48,558 bases of DNA, from positions 1 to 48,558 of IMG/VR virus record IMGVR_UViG_3300015371_000061; one strand, given 5' to 3'. Under the pieces are notes generated by a model. That model was not told the origin of the DNA and did no database searches. It was given only the letters and a program-made list of their open reading frames with translations. How positions within the stretch are numbered: the stretch's first letter is position 1; each line of letters opens with the position of its first letter. A program made the position numbers and the translations under genes. Below, piece by piece: positions 1 through 9,028 of this stretch. Source of the stretch: a virus.

Positions 1-983
1 CCGCGGTAGTAGATGCCCTTGTTGGCGGAGATGGTGCTAACACCGAACCACACGTAGTACGCACCGACGTCGAACACGAAGCCTGAGTACGGTACTGTGA
101 GCGCCCTGACAACGACAACGTCCACTCCGTCTGCGCCCGAGAGCCCCGCAACTCCTGTGTCCGCTACCAAGCGCCCGGATGCGTCGCAGATGACGATGCG
201 GTAGTTGGCTGTGGTGCTTCCCGATCCATCTGCTGACGCTGTGCTGATACCGCCCTGAATGTAGTGCCATCGCAGATGTGTAGCAGGGATTTCACGAGGT
301 AGCCACCACAGAGCTGCCGACTGATTCTGTGACACGAACGCGCCGTCAATGAGCGTAGGCTGGACTGTTGCACCAGGGCCAGGCTCGAAGTTGACGATAT
401 CGTGGAGTGCGGCGGCATTTGCGGCTGCGTTGAGCGGTGGTACAGAGCCACGTGTACCGAATGGTCGCCTGTCTCTGATGTTGCCGGCGCTGACGGTCGA
501 TGCGCCTGCGGGCATGAGCACGTCCGCTAGGAGAATGTACGCCTTTGCAGTAGCGAGCGCAACGTTGAGGTCAGGTGCGCCCGAGCGGTTGTCCAGCGTA
601 GCACCAGTCGTCGGCGTGCCGTTGATGTTCTCGATCGCTGCGAGATATTGTGCGCTCGAATCACCAGCAGCAGATGCGTCATAGACATGGAGGACGAGCT
701 GGTCGATTCGTGGGTTCCCGCTGGGGTTGGCGTCGAGGATGATGTTCGCACTAGATCCCTCCTGCGTACATCTGTACAGGGTGTTGTCTCCTGGCTGGCG
801 CACATAACCTGCGCCCGGTGTGAAGCTCATGGTCAGCCCCGATACAACGCCAGGGAGCAGGGAGCTATACGAATCCACTCCGGGGCCGACCTGTATGTTC
901 GTAACCATTTTCCGAAGGTCAACGGCGTTGTAGTCGTCGTTGTCCTGGAAAACCACCTTACCGTTCAACTGCGTTTGTGACAT
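1..983 (-). CDS. Tail appendage protein, partial (C-terminus beyond left edge)
   Basis: The reading frame is open from an ATG at 983 down to position 1, so at least 327 residues are visible and the C-terminus is missing. A GGGAG ribosome site lies 6 nt upstream of the ATG. Segments such as RIDQLVLHVYDAS and, further on, IRDRRPFG resemble the N-terminal part of appendage or baseplate proteins of actinophages; this is a pattern-level match only. It is the last visible gene of the leftward tail operon, 9 nt after the Dit-like gene, where host-contact proteins usually sit. It probably forms part of the tail tip or a fibre attachment. No enzymatic motif is seen. Confidence 0.7.
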   Translation of the reverse strand, partial: MSQTQLNGKVVFQDNDDYNAVDLRKMVTNIQVGPGVDSYSSLLPGVVSGLTMSFTPGAGYVRQPGDNTLYRCTQEGSSANIILDANPSGNPRIDQLVLHVYDASAAGDSSAQYLAAIENINGTPTTGATLDNRSGAPDLNVALATAKAYILLADVLMPAGASTVSAGNIRDRRPFGTRGSVPPLNAAANAAALHDIVNFEPGPGATVQPTLIDGAFVSQNQSAALWWLPREIPATHLRWHYIQGGISTASADGSGSTTANYRIVICDASGRLVADTGVAGLSGADGVDVVVVRALTVPYSGFVFDVGAYYVWFGVSTISANKGIYYR

Positions 984-992
984 CTCAGCTCC

Positions 993-1880
993 CTAGAAGA
1001 AGTATGCATTCTGCCACTGAACGGTGCATGAACAGGCAACTGGATCTGCGTTCAATGCAGTAAACATGACCGTGTTTGAACCGTTCCAAAGCTGCCACCA
1101 TTTAGCGTCCGGTGCCTTGTACTTGTATAGTGAATACTGTCCGTCCAGTTCCACTGTCCGCCTGCCGAAGTCTGCTGTCATGCTGTGTCCGGCGGGAATC
1201 AGCACTCCCCTAAGACCCCACACGTCTACTGTACCACCTGGACGCACCACGCTGATCGTCGGATCGTTGCATGGGCCGACGACCACCACCGTAGGAGGCG
1301 TGTAGGCATAGCCCGCATTGAACGCCGAAGACGTGCTCGAGCCTGACGCCGTAAGCGTGAGCGGGAAACCGATGGGGAATGTAAACCCTACACCTGATTG
1401 CGGAGCTTCCAGAGTAACCTGCTGTGCGAACTGCGCGTAGAAACGTGGGTCGCGCATCTTGAGGTTGATCTGCGCCTTAGACATGAACGGAGTATCGGTC
1501 GTCATGGGCAGATCAGGCATCCCGCCATCCAGGTTACAGTATGCCGACACAACTTCTGACACGCCCATGAAGTCGAAGAGCACCTGGACAGTTGCATCGA
1601 ATCCGAGCTGTGGCGATGGTGTGAACGGTGCCATGAGAGCCATTCGACGCTGCCAATACTCCGCAGGATTCGACCCCATCACGTCGCACTCGATACTGAC
1701 GTGCGCGTTGCCCAGGAAATCAGGCTCCGGCCATGTACCGTGATCCTGTGACTTATTGGCGTCCCCGGATCGGCTGTCATACGTGATATCGAATCCAGTG
1801 ATCGGGTACTCTAGAGGATTCTCGGTGTTGAGCTGGACTTGATAACCGTTGGTGCCGATGATGGTGATTGTCTCGATCAT
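993..1880 (-). CDS. Distal tail (Dit-like) / siphovirus tail component
   Basis: The 295-aa product has the size, position and style of siphovirus distal tail proteins, which form the ring joining the tail tube to the tip. The N-terminal half carries a compact beta-rich region with conserved-looking tryptophans (EYWQRRMALMAPF, residues about 75-90). The C-terminal half carries a Gly/Thr-rich beta-sandwich (about 160-295). Its ATG overlaps the tape-measure stop as ATGA, so the two are probably translationally coupled, and a GAGG site lies 9 nt upstream. Tape measure followed by Dit is the standard order. The family call rests on order and general sequence character, not on a catalytic motif. 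Confidence 0.75.
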   Translation of the reverse strand: MIETITIIGTNGYQVQLNTENPLEYPITGFDITYDSRSGDANKSQDHGTWPEPDFLGNAHVSIECDVMGSNPAEYWQRRMALMAPFTPSPQLGFDATVQVLFDFMGVSEVVSAYCNLDGGMPDLPMTTDTPFMSKAQINLKMRDPRFYAQFAQQVTLEAPQSGVGFTFPIGFPLTLTASGSSTSSAFNAGYAYTPPTVVVVGPCNDPTISVVRPGGTVDVWGLRGVLIPAGHSMTADFGRRTVELDGQYSLYKYKAPDAKWWQLWNGSNTVMFTALNADPVACSCTVQWQNAYFF

Positions 1881-4800
1881 GCTGGCAGACCTCTGACGTG
1901 ACGCTCGTAGTCAAACCGAGACTTACGCATATGAGCCCTGTGGGACGTGCCGGCGACGTAGTTAGGCGCGTGGTAGTGGTAGTGGACGTGCTTCTGTCCA
2001 CCGCCACCGCCACCGTGTCCACGATGGTGAGTGGGGAACATCTCATGCGCCAAACCCTTGAAGAACCTGAGTAGCTCAGGCTTCACGTCATGCAGGCCAG
2101 TGAGCAGGCCGAAAGCCGCGCTCTTGCCCATGTTCTTCCATATGCGTGTCTCATTCAGGAATGCGCGCTGCGTGCCGGATCTGACGAGCCTCTGCTGTCG
2201 TCGGAAGATGCCGAAGTACGTCTTGCGCTGTCTCTTGGTGGCTGCCAAGATCGACTGTACGGCTGGAAGCGAATCCGGCCCCATCTCCCAGAGCTGTGCA
2301 ACGAGAGCAGGCGGCGCTCCCATAGACCTCAAACGATCCACGGCATGAATCCACGTGCTGAACTTATGTGTCTGTGCTCGTAGATCCTGAGTCAGTAGTC
2401 CAATGCCTGGCTTCGCACCGAATCCCATGATGCTCGAGATAATGTCGCCTCGTGGCCCCTGGAACAGCGTGCCAGCGTTACTCTGCATCGTAGATAACAG
2501 GGATGACCACTCCGACGACATAGTGCCGATGATGCTCTTGAATGCGGCCTGAACGCCTCCGGCCTCTTTCACCATGCCGAGCTTGATACCGTCGATGATG
2601 TTCTTGCCTTCCTTCATGAACACCTTAGACGGCGATCCTGACTTGATACCCTTTGCACCGGCGAACCCATTATGCAACGCTGACGCGATGTTCTGTCCAG
2701 CAATCTCAGCTTGGCCTACGAGTGTACCTAACGCTGTAGTTACAGGGCCGGTGTCGATAGCAAACCTGAGCTTATATCGCTGCTGGATAGTATGCATCGC
2801 TTCTAGATGTAGCTTGGAGACACCCTTCATGGCCGGGCCAGTACCATCCTGGAAATGAACCTTGAAACGCTGCTTCGCAAGCATCTGCGCTCTGCTGTGA
2901 ACCCTCTTGGCGCTATCGTCGGCCTGCTTTGTTTCTAGCGTGAGGAACCACTTAGGCAACTTATGATGTGACTGAACGAACTCAAAGAGCCTCTGTAGCT
3001 TACCCTGGTTGAGTTTGAGCGCCGTATCGAGCTCATGACCTGTCATCATCTTGTGCGTAGCCTGAGCCACAGTCGCAACGATGCCGATAGCCTTGTCTCC
3101 GAACTCCTGGAAACGTCCTAGCAATTCAGCAGTTGGTAGCCTGCCCGTCATGCGCGAGATAAAGGCAACATTCTGCTGTTGTCGTGCGCCTAACCCGGCA
3201 TCCTTAGCTAGTGTGACGGCACCACGACCAGCAGCTTGCTTTGCGACCTTCTCGCCCGCCGCAGCAATCTGAGATAGCAGCTCTACTTCATGCTGTGTCT
3301 GATTCGTAAGTTGGTGCATCTGATTAGCTGCATCCTTGGTATTCTGCTTGAGGAACAGCGTACCCTTCCAGCCCGCACCTGTATTAGCCTTCTGAGCTTC
3401 ACGAGTGTTAGTCGTGAGGTCAGACATGATCTTATTAGTGGAATCGACAGCCTTGTTGATCTTGCCAATATCCGCCGCACGACCCTTTAGCCCTTCGAGG
3501 GACTTGTTCACATCGGCGATAGCGTCCTGCGTAGTGTGAACGGTGCGCGTGAGAATGTAGAAGCCTCCTGCTATTGCCGCCGCAACTGCGACGTAAGGCA
3601 GGAGAGCTACTAACCCTCCACCTATGAGTCCCAATGCCGCTGCAATCTCACCGGCGGCAAGAGCCTCAGATACGAGTGCAATACCTGCGGCCAGCTCACC
3701 GAACGCTGTCGCCGCCGTGCTGACGAGGGCCGCAATCCGCAGAGTCGCGTACATGCTCGTGAGGCCGCCGATAACTACTGCCAGCGACCCGCCTACGAGT
3801 AAGAGCGCAGACGAGAACACAGCTAATGTCGCAATTGTCTGCTTCACACCTGGAGAGAGGTTGTGGAACCATGTGCCGGCCTCAGTTAGAGGCCCGAGTA
3901 GCTGGATAATGGCAGGGATGGCGTCCTTACCAATGGCGATGGCAAGTGCCTTGAATTGGTTGATGGCGACGTTGAGTTTGACCTGTGGTGTCTGACTCAT
4001 AACCTTGTACGAGCGCGTAAACTCGTTCGTGTCTCCACTAACCTGCTTGAGCATCTGGCTGTACTGAGGGAACTGCCTGAACAGGAACGTCAATGCCTTA
4101 CGTGCCTGGATCGTTCCTGTCTGATTAGACAGCTCCTTGACCCACTGCATGACGTTCTTGCCCTTGGCAAGCTCTGGGTACTGCTTCAAAATGCGGCCGA
4201 GGACTACGGGCAGGTCGAGCAGGTTGCCATGAACGTCAGAAATGTTCACGCCAGCCTTTTTCAGACCCTCGATCATCTTCGGGTTAGCTAAGATTTCGGT
4301 AGCGCGTGCCAAAGCCACGGATGCCTGACGTACTGACGGCATACGTCTAGTCAGGAACGCAAGTGAACCGAACATGGTGTCGATAGACTGGTTCGCAGAC
4401 TTGAACGCTGGTACGAGCTGGTTCAGGGCGTTGTTGAAGTCCGTGAAGGTCGTGCGTCCGAACCTGACAGCCGAAAACATCTTCTGCTCAATCGGGATAA
4501 TGTCCTTGACGCCTTTGTTGTAGGCGTTCATGACCGTGATACCGCCCTGTGTGGCGGTGTTCAGGTCGGACTGACCTGCAACTGCGGCCTTGTTGAACGT
4601 AGCCATGAGCTGCAAGCCCTTTTGAGAGTTCTGAATGTTCGTACCGGAGAAGATTTCATAGATGGACTTCGCCATCTCGTCCGCTGATGCAGGGAATTTC
4701 TGCATCTGCGAAAGGATGCCCTGCTGTACCTGCTCCGTGACCTTCCCAACCTGCTGGATGCTGGTAATGGCCTGCGTAGCTGCCAGTGAGGATTCCGTAG

Positions 4801-5680
4801 CTAGACGCGCAGCCGAGGTCGCCGCAAATCCCAACCCCACAGCCCCCACGCCACCGGCAAACATTGCCGTGCGTCCTGCTGCCGCTAGTCCCTGGGCTCC
4901 TGCGCGTAGTCGCTCTAGTCGCGCTACTCGTGGGGCGGTTCTCTCGTATCGAGCTCTTTCCGCATTGAATTCCGCCAACGCGGCCTGATCCCTGCGGATC
5001 TGATGGTTCAGACTTTCTAGTGCGGCTCTGTCAGACTCGATACCGGCGGCAAAGGCTTTCTGAGCACTTGCGCTCTTTGCCATAGCGATTCTCTGCCCCT
5101 CAATAGCCGATTCTGAACGCTCTACTTGCAGAGCGAGCTGCTCTTGCTTCATAATGAGCGGGGCCATGCCTTCTGCTAGCTGCGTCGCAGAACGTGCCTC
5201 TATCATCGGCTTCAACTTCGACCGCACTTGCCCGCCAAGTGCCTGCGCCGCGAACCCCTGCTTGCGAAGTGCGGCCTTACCCGCCTCTAGATCTGCGGCC
5301 TCACGTGCGCCTATATCCGCCTTGAGTTTCTCCTCAAGAGTGCTTCTCGTCTTGAGATAGTTGTTGAGGCGCTGAGTGCGTAGTGCATGTTCTCGCGTGA
5401 GATTGTTCAGATCGCCCTGTGCTCTGAGATTCTCACGCGAGAACAGGCCACGCTTTTGCTGTTTGCTGGCAATAGCCTCCTGCATAGCTAATGCCTTGTT
5501 CTGCTTGGCAGTAATGCCAGCTTCCATCTCCGCAGCCCGGTTACGCATCCGTGTAATGTTCTCGGCTACGGACGTAGACTTGCCGAGTGTACGCATGGCG
5601 GAGCTAACCTGCCTCAACTGTCGTGAGGCATGATCCTCAGCACGGATGATGAGGAATAGCTCTCTAAGGCTGACGGCCAC
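1877..5680 (-). CDS. Tape measure protein
   Basis: At about 1267 aa this is the longest gene here. It determines tail length and is packed inside the tail tube. Residues about 1-270 are a long Ala/Arg/Gln/Glu-rich coiled coil. A TP901-type tape-measure core follows (TESSLAATQAIT and Gly/Ala-rich stretches), then a hydrophobic block of several membrane-like segments (about 620-700), then alpha-helical sequence and a His/Gly-rich tail. I chose the GTG at 5680 because GGAAGG lies about 10 nt upstream and it overlaps the frameshifted T stop (5664-5666). A longer frame exists from a GTG at 5734 inside the T-coding region. At roughly 1.5 angstrom per residue the tail would be near 190 nm (inference). 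Confidence 0.93.
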   Translation of the reverse strand: MAVSLRELFLIIRAEDHASRQLRQVSSAMRTLGKSTSVAENITRMRNRAAEMEAGITAKQNKALAMQEAIASKQQKRGLFSRENLRAQGDLNNLTREHALRTQRLNNYLKTRSTLEEKLKADIGAREAADLEAGKAALRKQGFAAQALGGQVRSKLKPMIEARSATQLAEGMAPLIMKQEQLALQVERSESAIEGQRIAMAKSASAQKAFAAGIESDRAALESLNHQIRRDQAALAEFNAERARYERTAPRVARLERLRAGAQGLAAAGRTAMFAGGVGAVGLGFAATSAARLATESSLAATQAITSIQQVGKVTEQVQQGILSQMQKFPASADEMAKSIYEIFSGTNIQNSQKGLQLMATFNKAAVAGQSDLNTATQGGITVMNAYNKGVKDIIPIEQKMFSAVRFGRTTFTDFNNALNQLVPAFKSANQSIDTMFGSLAFLTRRMPSVRQASVALARATEILANPKMIEGLKKAGVNISDVHGNLLDLPVVLGRILKQYPELAKGKNVMQWVKELSNQTGTIQARKALTFLFRQFPQYSQMLKQVSGDTNEFTRSYKVMSQTPQVKLNVAINQFKALAIAIGKDAIPAIIQLLGPLTEAGTWFHNLSPGVKQTIATLAVFSSALLLVGGSLAVVIGGLTSMYATLRIAALVSTAATAFGELAAGIALVSEALAAGEIAAALGLIGGGLVALLPYVAVAAAIAGGFYILTRTVHTTQDAIADVNKSLEGLKGRAADIGKINKAVDSTNKIMSDLTTNTREAQKANTGAGWKGTLFLKQNTKDAANQMHQLTNQTQHEVELLSQIAAAGEKVAKQAAGRGAVTLAKDAGLGARQQQNVAFISRMTGRLPTAELLGRFQEFGDKAIGIVATVAQATHKMMTGHELDTALKLNQGKLQRLFEFVQSHHKLPKWFLTLETKQADDSAKRVHSRAQMLAKQRFKVHFQDGTGPAMKGVSKLHLEAMHTIQQRYKLRFAIDTGPVTTALGTLVGQAEIAGQNIASALHNGFAGAKGIKSGSPSKVFMKEGKNIIDGIKLGMVKEAGGVQAAFKSIIGTMSSEWSSLLSTMQSNAGTLFQGPRGDIISSIMGFGAKPGIGLLTQDLRAQTHKFSTWIHAVDRLRSMGAPPALVAQLWEMGPDSLPAVQSILAATKRQRKTYFGIFRRQQRLVRSGTQRAFLNETRIWKNMGKSAAFGLLTGLHDVKPELLRFFKGLAHEMFPTHHRGHGGGGGGQKHVHYHYHAPNYVAGTSHRAHMRKSRFDYERHVRGLPA

Positions 5681-5900
5681 TCTGCTTAGCCTTCCACTCC
5701 TCTTGTTCCTGCTTTGCGCGCTCGCGCTCTTCACGCGCCATGTTGAATATCTGCATGCGTGCTACATTTGTGGGGGTCTGATCCATCAGACCCCCACCGT
5801 TAGGAAGTGTATGTAGCTTCTCGCAGAGCATATACATGTTGATCCACTCAGTGAACCCCTGTTCTTGCTCTGTTAGGACGCCGGCGTAAGGGTGATCCCC
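5664..5900 (-). CDS. Tail assembly chaperone T extension (-1 frameshift product)
   Basis: This frame is open but has no good start of its own. It is read by slipping -1 from the upstream chaperone gene near the GGGG run at 5897-5900, adding 77 residues to give a GT fusion of about 211 aa. The extension runs DHPYAGVLTEQEQGF and ends in a charged, Glu/Arg/Lys/Gln-rich helix, as in other T segments. GT binds the tape measure during tail assembly, and the tape-measure gene overlaps its end. The position between chaperone G and the tape measure is the classic arrangement. The exact slip codon is inferred: P-site GGG re-pairing on CCGGGGAT. Confidence 0.8.
   Translation of the reverse strand, partial: GDHPYAGVLTEQEQGFTEWINMYMLCEKLHTLPNGGGLMDQTPTNVARMQIFNMAREERERAKQEQEEWKAKQSGRQP
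5771..5796. repeat. Perfect 12-bp-arm palindrome inside the T frame
   Basis: Arms 5771-5782 (TGGGGGTCTGAT) and 5785-5796 are exact reverse complements separated by two bases. The element lies inside the coding sequence of the frameshifted T extension, about 100 nt downstream of the slip site. No T-run follows on either strand, so it is not an ordinary intrinsic terminator. Confidence 0.8.
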
Positions 5901-6298
5901 GGTGACTCTGAGCGCGAAGCGATAAAATCCTTGAGTTCTTCGTCGTCACCGTTGATCTTCGCAAGGATCTTTTCAATCTCCGTGCCCACACGTGGGTCGA
6001 GAATGTCTAGCGTGGCGTCCATAGAGAAGTTGAGCTGGCGTCCCTGATCGTCTTCGAGATTGTGGTCTACGATGCAGTTCTTGAAGTCGTACAACGTCGT
6101 AGCCCGATTGAGCGTGTCCAGGTACATGCGGTTGTCTCGCGTGCCACCCTCAGTTTCCATCTCGGCGTACATGCGTGTAGCCATGTCTGCGCGTACCTTC
6201 TTCTGACCGTAACTGAGGGGTCGAACGGTTACGGTGCCGCCCTCTACGCTGTTGAGTTCGACAACCTGTGGTGTCATGTCTACTGTGGCCTTTGGCAC
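5873..6298 (-). CDS. Tail assembly chaperone G
   Basis: The 141-aa acidic protein lies directly between the major tail protein and tape measure genes, the invariant place of the siphovirus chaperone pair. It begins MPKATVDMTPQVVELN and has a compact alpha/beta body ending DDEELKDFIASRSES. It is abundant relative to GT and helps keep the tape measure soluble while tail tube protein polymerises around it. Its stop (TAA, 5873-5875) lies just beyond the probable slip site, so most ribosomes terminate and a minority continue in the -1 frame. Identification rests on size, order and the overlapping frame. Confidence 0.85.
   Translation of the reverse strand: MPKATVDMTPQVVELNSVEGGTVTVRPLSYGQKKVRADMATRMYAEMETEGGTRDNRMYLDTLNRATTLYDFKNCIVDHNLEDDQGRQLNFSMDATLDILDPRVGTEIEKILAKINGDDEELKDFIASRSESPGITLTPAS
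5897..5902 (-). promoter_or_regulatory. Probable -1 ribosomal frameshift site
   Basis: On the minus strand the zero-frame codons CCG GGG ATC give a run of four G. A peptidyl-tRNA on GGG can slip back one base with perfect pairing. The -1 frame is open from well upstream through to 5664. No textbook X XXY YYZ heptamer is present, so this is a slip on a G run rather than a simultaneous-slippage heptamer. Confidence 0.55.
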
Positions 6299-6310
6299 TA
6301 CTGTTCCTTT

Positions 6311-7321
6311 CTACGTGACGGCGAGGTTCGTTGAGGACAAAATGTTGATATCGAACCCCGGGTTTGCACCTCCCGATGAAATGATCCTCATGACGGTATC
6401 CGCCATGATGATATCGCCCCAGCTACCGAGCGAAACCGGGTACTCATCGAACACGCTGTTGTACACGTTGATGACCACCTGGTCGGCTGCGCCACCCGAG
6501 CTGATGAACTGCAACCGCTTGGAATCTGTGGCGAGGAAGTGGGTGTAGTCGGTCTTGTCGTCGAAGTCGAGCTGAGTCGCAACCTGCGCCTCTGTGATTC
6601 CGAAGCTGATGTACGTAGCGGCTCGAGATGCCGTAATGCGGTTCTGAGCCTCTGCGTTCTCGTTGTCGGTGAACGTGAAGCCGTTGAACTTGTTGGAGAC
6701 AGTGGTGCCGGTCATCGGCGCGACTCCTGATGCCGGCGTAGCCAGCGCGCCATCTCCGAGCGCAATCGAGTGCGCTGCTGCGCCGAGGATCTGTGGAGCG
6801 GTGAACGTCGGTGTTGGCGACCCGATCGTGGCCGAGGGAACGTCGCTCAGTCCCAGCAAGCTGGTGATGTTGAACCTGAGCACACCGCCATCGACCGTAA
6901 TGTCGAACGCACCGACCACGCATCCTGCGTAACCGAACCACACTCCATTCCGTAGAATGGTGATGCTCATGGTACGGTTGGTCGCAGGGATCTGCGCTCC
7001 CGTCCCTGGCTTGTAGCTGTAGGTGAACGGGGAAACTGCACCCGTCTTTGTCACACCGAGGCGCGACGCATGAAGGAAATACGGCATCGTGCGCGTATCC
7101 GCCTCCATACTGAGCCCACCCTCGATGTGGTAGAAGCCCTGCTTGGCAGCCTGTGAAATGGTCTGCTGCCTGATGGCCTCAGAGAAGTACCGATCTTCGT
7201 TGTAGGTGAATGTCTCGTCTGTGACAGGCACCCATACAGCAGGCGTTACCCACGTCCCTGGCGCTGCGGCGGTTTCGAGGGCAACTCCGATAGCGCCACC
7301 TGCACCGAGTCCAGCCGTCAT
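6311..7321 (-). CDS. Major tail (tube) protein
   Basis: The 336-aa protein is beta-rich, with Gly/Thr/Ser-rich strands typical of tail tube subunits that stack as hexameric rings. The N-terminus (GAIGVALETAAAPGTWVTP) and a WVPVTDETFTYNED segment resemble tube proteins of the gpV-like group in which an entry strand precedes a beta-barrel. The C-terminal third (NAEAQNRITASRAATYISF) may be an added domain. It sits upstream of the chaperones and downstream of the tail terminator, the usual order. Its ATG overlaps the preceding stop as ATGA. Confidence 0.85.
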   Translation of the reverse strand: MTAGLGAGGAIGVALETAAAPGTWVTPAVWVPVTDETFTYNEDRYFSEAIRQQTISQAAKQGFYHIEGGLSMEADTRTMPYFLHASRLGVTKTGAVSPFTYSYKPGTGAQIPATNRTMSITILRNGVWFGYAGCVVGAFDITVDGGVLRFNITSLLGLSDVPSATIGSPTPTFTAPQILGAAAHSIALGDGALATPASGVAPMTGTTVSNKFNGFTFTDNENAEAQNRITASRAATYISFGITEAQVATQLDFDDKTDYTHFLATDSKRLQFISSGGAADQVVINVYNSVFDEYPVSLGSWGDIIMADTVMRIISSGGANPGFDINILSSTNLAVT

Positions 7322-7521
7322 TTCGTACCACCCCCAATCACCTTCGCGCCCGCGATGCCGTCAACGACGTCTGCGAACTTGTTTCCAGTACGTTCCTCGT
7401 ACTCTGTGATCTGCTCGTCAGTGACCTCGACCGTCTTGCCGTTGACAAGCGTGACAGGGAAGTCCTGAACAGAGAACTCTGTATCCTTGGGCAGATGATC
7501 CAGTTTTAGCTCAATCTTCAC
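7318..7521 (-). CDS. Small tail-region protein of unknown function
   Basis: A 67-aa acidic product starts at a GTG at 7521, overlapping the tail terminator stop as GTGA, with AGAGGAAGG 8 nt upstream. A longer frame to 7626 exists but runs through the tail terminator gene. The C-terminus carries VTDEQITEYEERTG and VVDGIAGAKVIGGG. I recognise no family. Tight coupling on both sides suggests expression at tail-protein levels; it may be an accessory tail or connector factor. Confidence 0.65.
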   Translation of the reverse strand: MKIELKLDHLPKDTEFSVQDFPVTLVNGKTVEVTDEQITEYEERTGNKFADVVDGIAGAKVIGGGTK

Positions 7522-7955
7522 AGTCCAATCCTTCCTCTGCTCTTGGCTGTCCATGTAAGCTCTGTCGAAATGACGTGGTTCGCACGTCGCGTCGGGACTG
7601 GCACCGGCCTTTCCTGTGCTACCCAACTACCAGCTAGCTGTCCTCCGAATGTCCAGTCCGAATGAAGAAAATTTGTCACGGATTCTGCTAGCCTTAGATC
7701 TGTGTGGGTACGTCCCGGACGGCTTTCGGTCAAATCTGCGTGGAGCACATAGATGAGGACTGTAAAGGTTAGCTCTGTCTGCTGAAACGACGCTTCTGGC
7801 CTGCGATCTAAGTCTCCTGGTACTACCATCGCCGATGGCCATCGCATTGTCTTTGGTACTGCCGAGAAGTCCACGGAGTTCAAGCCAATGTCGTTGGCGT
7901 TGTCGTTGATCTTGTTGAATACGGCTGTGGCAGCCTCGTCTAGTGTTGTTATCAT
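7518..7955 (-). CDS. Tail terminator protein
   Basis: The 145-aa product has the alpha/beta layout of tail terminator (gpU-like) proteins, which cap the tail tube and form the interface for the head. An N-terminal helix (LDEAATAVFNKIND) is followed by beta strands, a basic segment ESRPGRTHTDLRLAESV, and a C-terminal strand ISTELTWTAK. It lies just upstream of the major tail protein and downstream of the gpG-like gene, the standard position. The call rests on order and fold-like pattern rather than a diagnostic motif. Confidence 0.7.
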   Translation of the reverse strand: MITTLDEAATAVFNKINDNANDIGLNSVDFSAVPKTMRWPSAMVVPGDLDRRPEASFQQTELTFTVLIYVLHADLTESRPGRTHTDLRLAESVTNFLHSDWTFGGQLAGSWVAQERPVPVPTRRANHVISTELTWTAKSRGRIGL

Positions 7956-8545
7956 TACCCGAATCCCCCCGGCAGGAACGTGCCGAGGTTCGATCTTGGC
8001 CGGAATACTGGCCTGCCCTGAATCATGAAGGTTTCACCGCCCGGTGCTCCTGCCGCAGCTAGATTCGCTATCTCGGTAAGCCACATGATAAATTCGTTCT
8101 CTACCAGTTGCATGCCGACTGTATCTAGCCCGATGAACGGGCGCTCGTAGATGTTACGAGGGTAGTATCCCGAGCTGTGGAAGATCTCGTCCTTCATGCC
8201 GCCGGACAGATACTCCAAGTTGGTGCCCACAACCGCGAAGCTCGTAGGGCTCGTGGCGTGCTTGTACATGGTGCGGCTCTTGCGGAGCATCCTCGTGCCC
8301 GTATATGTCTCCATGTACTCGTGAGCCGGGCCTTGCTTACCTTTCTCTCCCCACGGCGGCCAGTCCGGCTCTTTCGTGAACGTCCTCTTGACGTTCTCGA
8401 TAACAATGGGGATACTGCGCCTCAGAGGCACGGCGAGGTCGTGTACCGCGATGCTCCCCTGCAATAGTCCGTCTGCAACTACTGCCGGCTCTGGGAACCA
8501 ATCGAACTCTAGAGGTACACGGCTTCCGAAGGCTCGTGATGGCAT
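7955..8545 (-). CDS. Phage virion morphogenesis protein (Mu gpG-like)
   Basis: The 196-aa protein matches the style of the Mu gpG/virion morphogenesis family: a helical region with LRRSIPIVIENVKRTF, a central basic segment and a YPRNIYERPFIGLD segment like the conserved RPFLG motif of that family. Members act in head-tail joining or tail completion. Position between the gp36-like connector and the tail terminator agrees. The C-terminus is Gly/Pro-rich. Adjacent genes are packed with one-base overlaps, so it belongs to the late operon. Confidence 0.75.
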   Translation of the reverse strand: MPSRAFGSRVPLEFDWFPEPAVVADGLLQGSIAVHDLAVPLRRSIPIVIENVKRTFTKEPDWPPWGEKGKQGPAHEYMETYTGTRMLRKSRTMYKHATSPTSFAVVGTNLEYLSGGMKDEIFHSSGYYPRNIYERPFIGLDTVGMQLVENEFIMWLTEIANLAAAGAPGGETFMIQGRPVFRPRSNLGTFLPGGFG

Positions 8546-9018
8546 TAGTAGTCCACGCCCATCTTGAACTTGGCCTGATCCCCTGTTGGGGATGAGTCAT
8601 TCGGGTAGAAGTTGTCTTCGGTGATGTGTGAGGTTCCCGAAACCGCAACGCCTGCTCCGACTAGCTCTGGAAGAACGAGCCTACCGTCGATAACTCCGTC
8701 GAGCATGGCCATAGCCTGGTTGTACAGGCGCACGGCATACGGGTCTACTTCGTCCGTGTTCGATGAGGTCTGACGACCATAGACCTTGGCCGCTACGAGC
8801 ATGCCCGCGATGCTGCGGATAAGCTCTGGCGTAGTCTCTGGCGTCAGCCATGCGTCGATCACGGTGTTCGGCACGTGCGTGACGTATAGGTACGAACGGA
8901 TGAGACGTGCTACGTCCTGATTCTCCTTGGCGAAGTCCTCGGGAGAGGGCAGGGCAAGCACGTCCGGGTCAATGTGAACCGCGACGTCATCCGTCGAAGC
9001 GTAGGCGTATTGCGTCAC
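8545..9018 (-). CDS. Head-tail connector (Mu gp36-like)
   Basis: The 157-aa protein begins YAYASTDDVAVHIDP, the pattern of Mu gp36-like (DUF1320) connectors, with an N-terminal helix pair and a helix containing RSIAGMLVAAKVYGRQ (about 70-90). Such proteins bind under the portal and form the neck. Gene order (capsid, small acidic protein, this, gpG-like) matches Mu-type head modules. The C-terminal 40 residues (TEDNFYPNDSS) are polar and probably flexible. Confidence 0.7.
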   Translation of the reverse strand: MTQYAYASTDDVAVHIDPDVLALPSPEDFAKENQDVARLIRSYLYVTHVPNTVIDAWLTPETTPELIRSIAGMLVAAKVYGRQTSSNTDEVDPYAVRLYNQAMAMLDGVIDGRLVLPELVGAGVAVSGTSHITEDNFYPNDSSPTGDQAKFKMGVDY

Positions 9019-9028
9019 GCTTCCCTAT

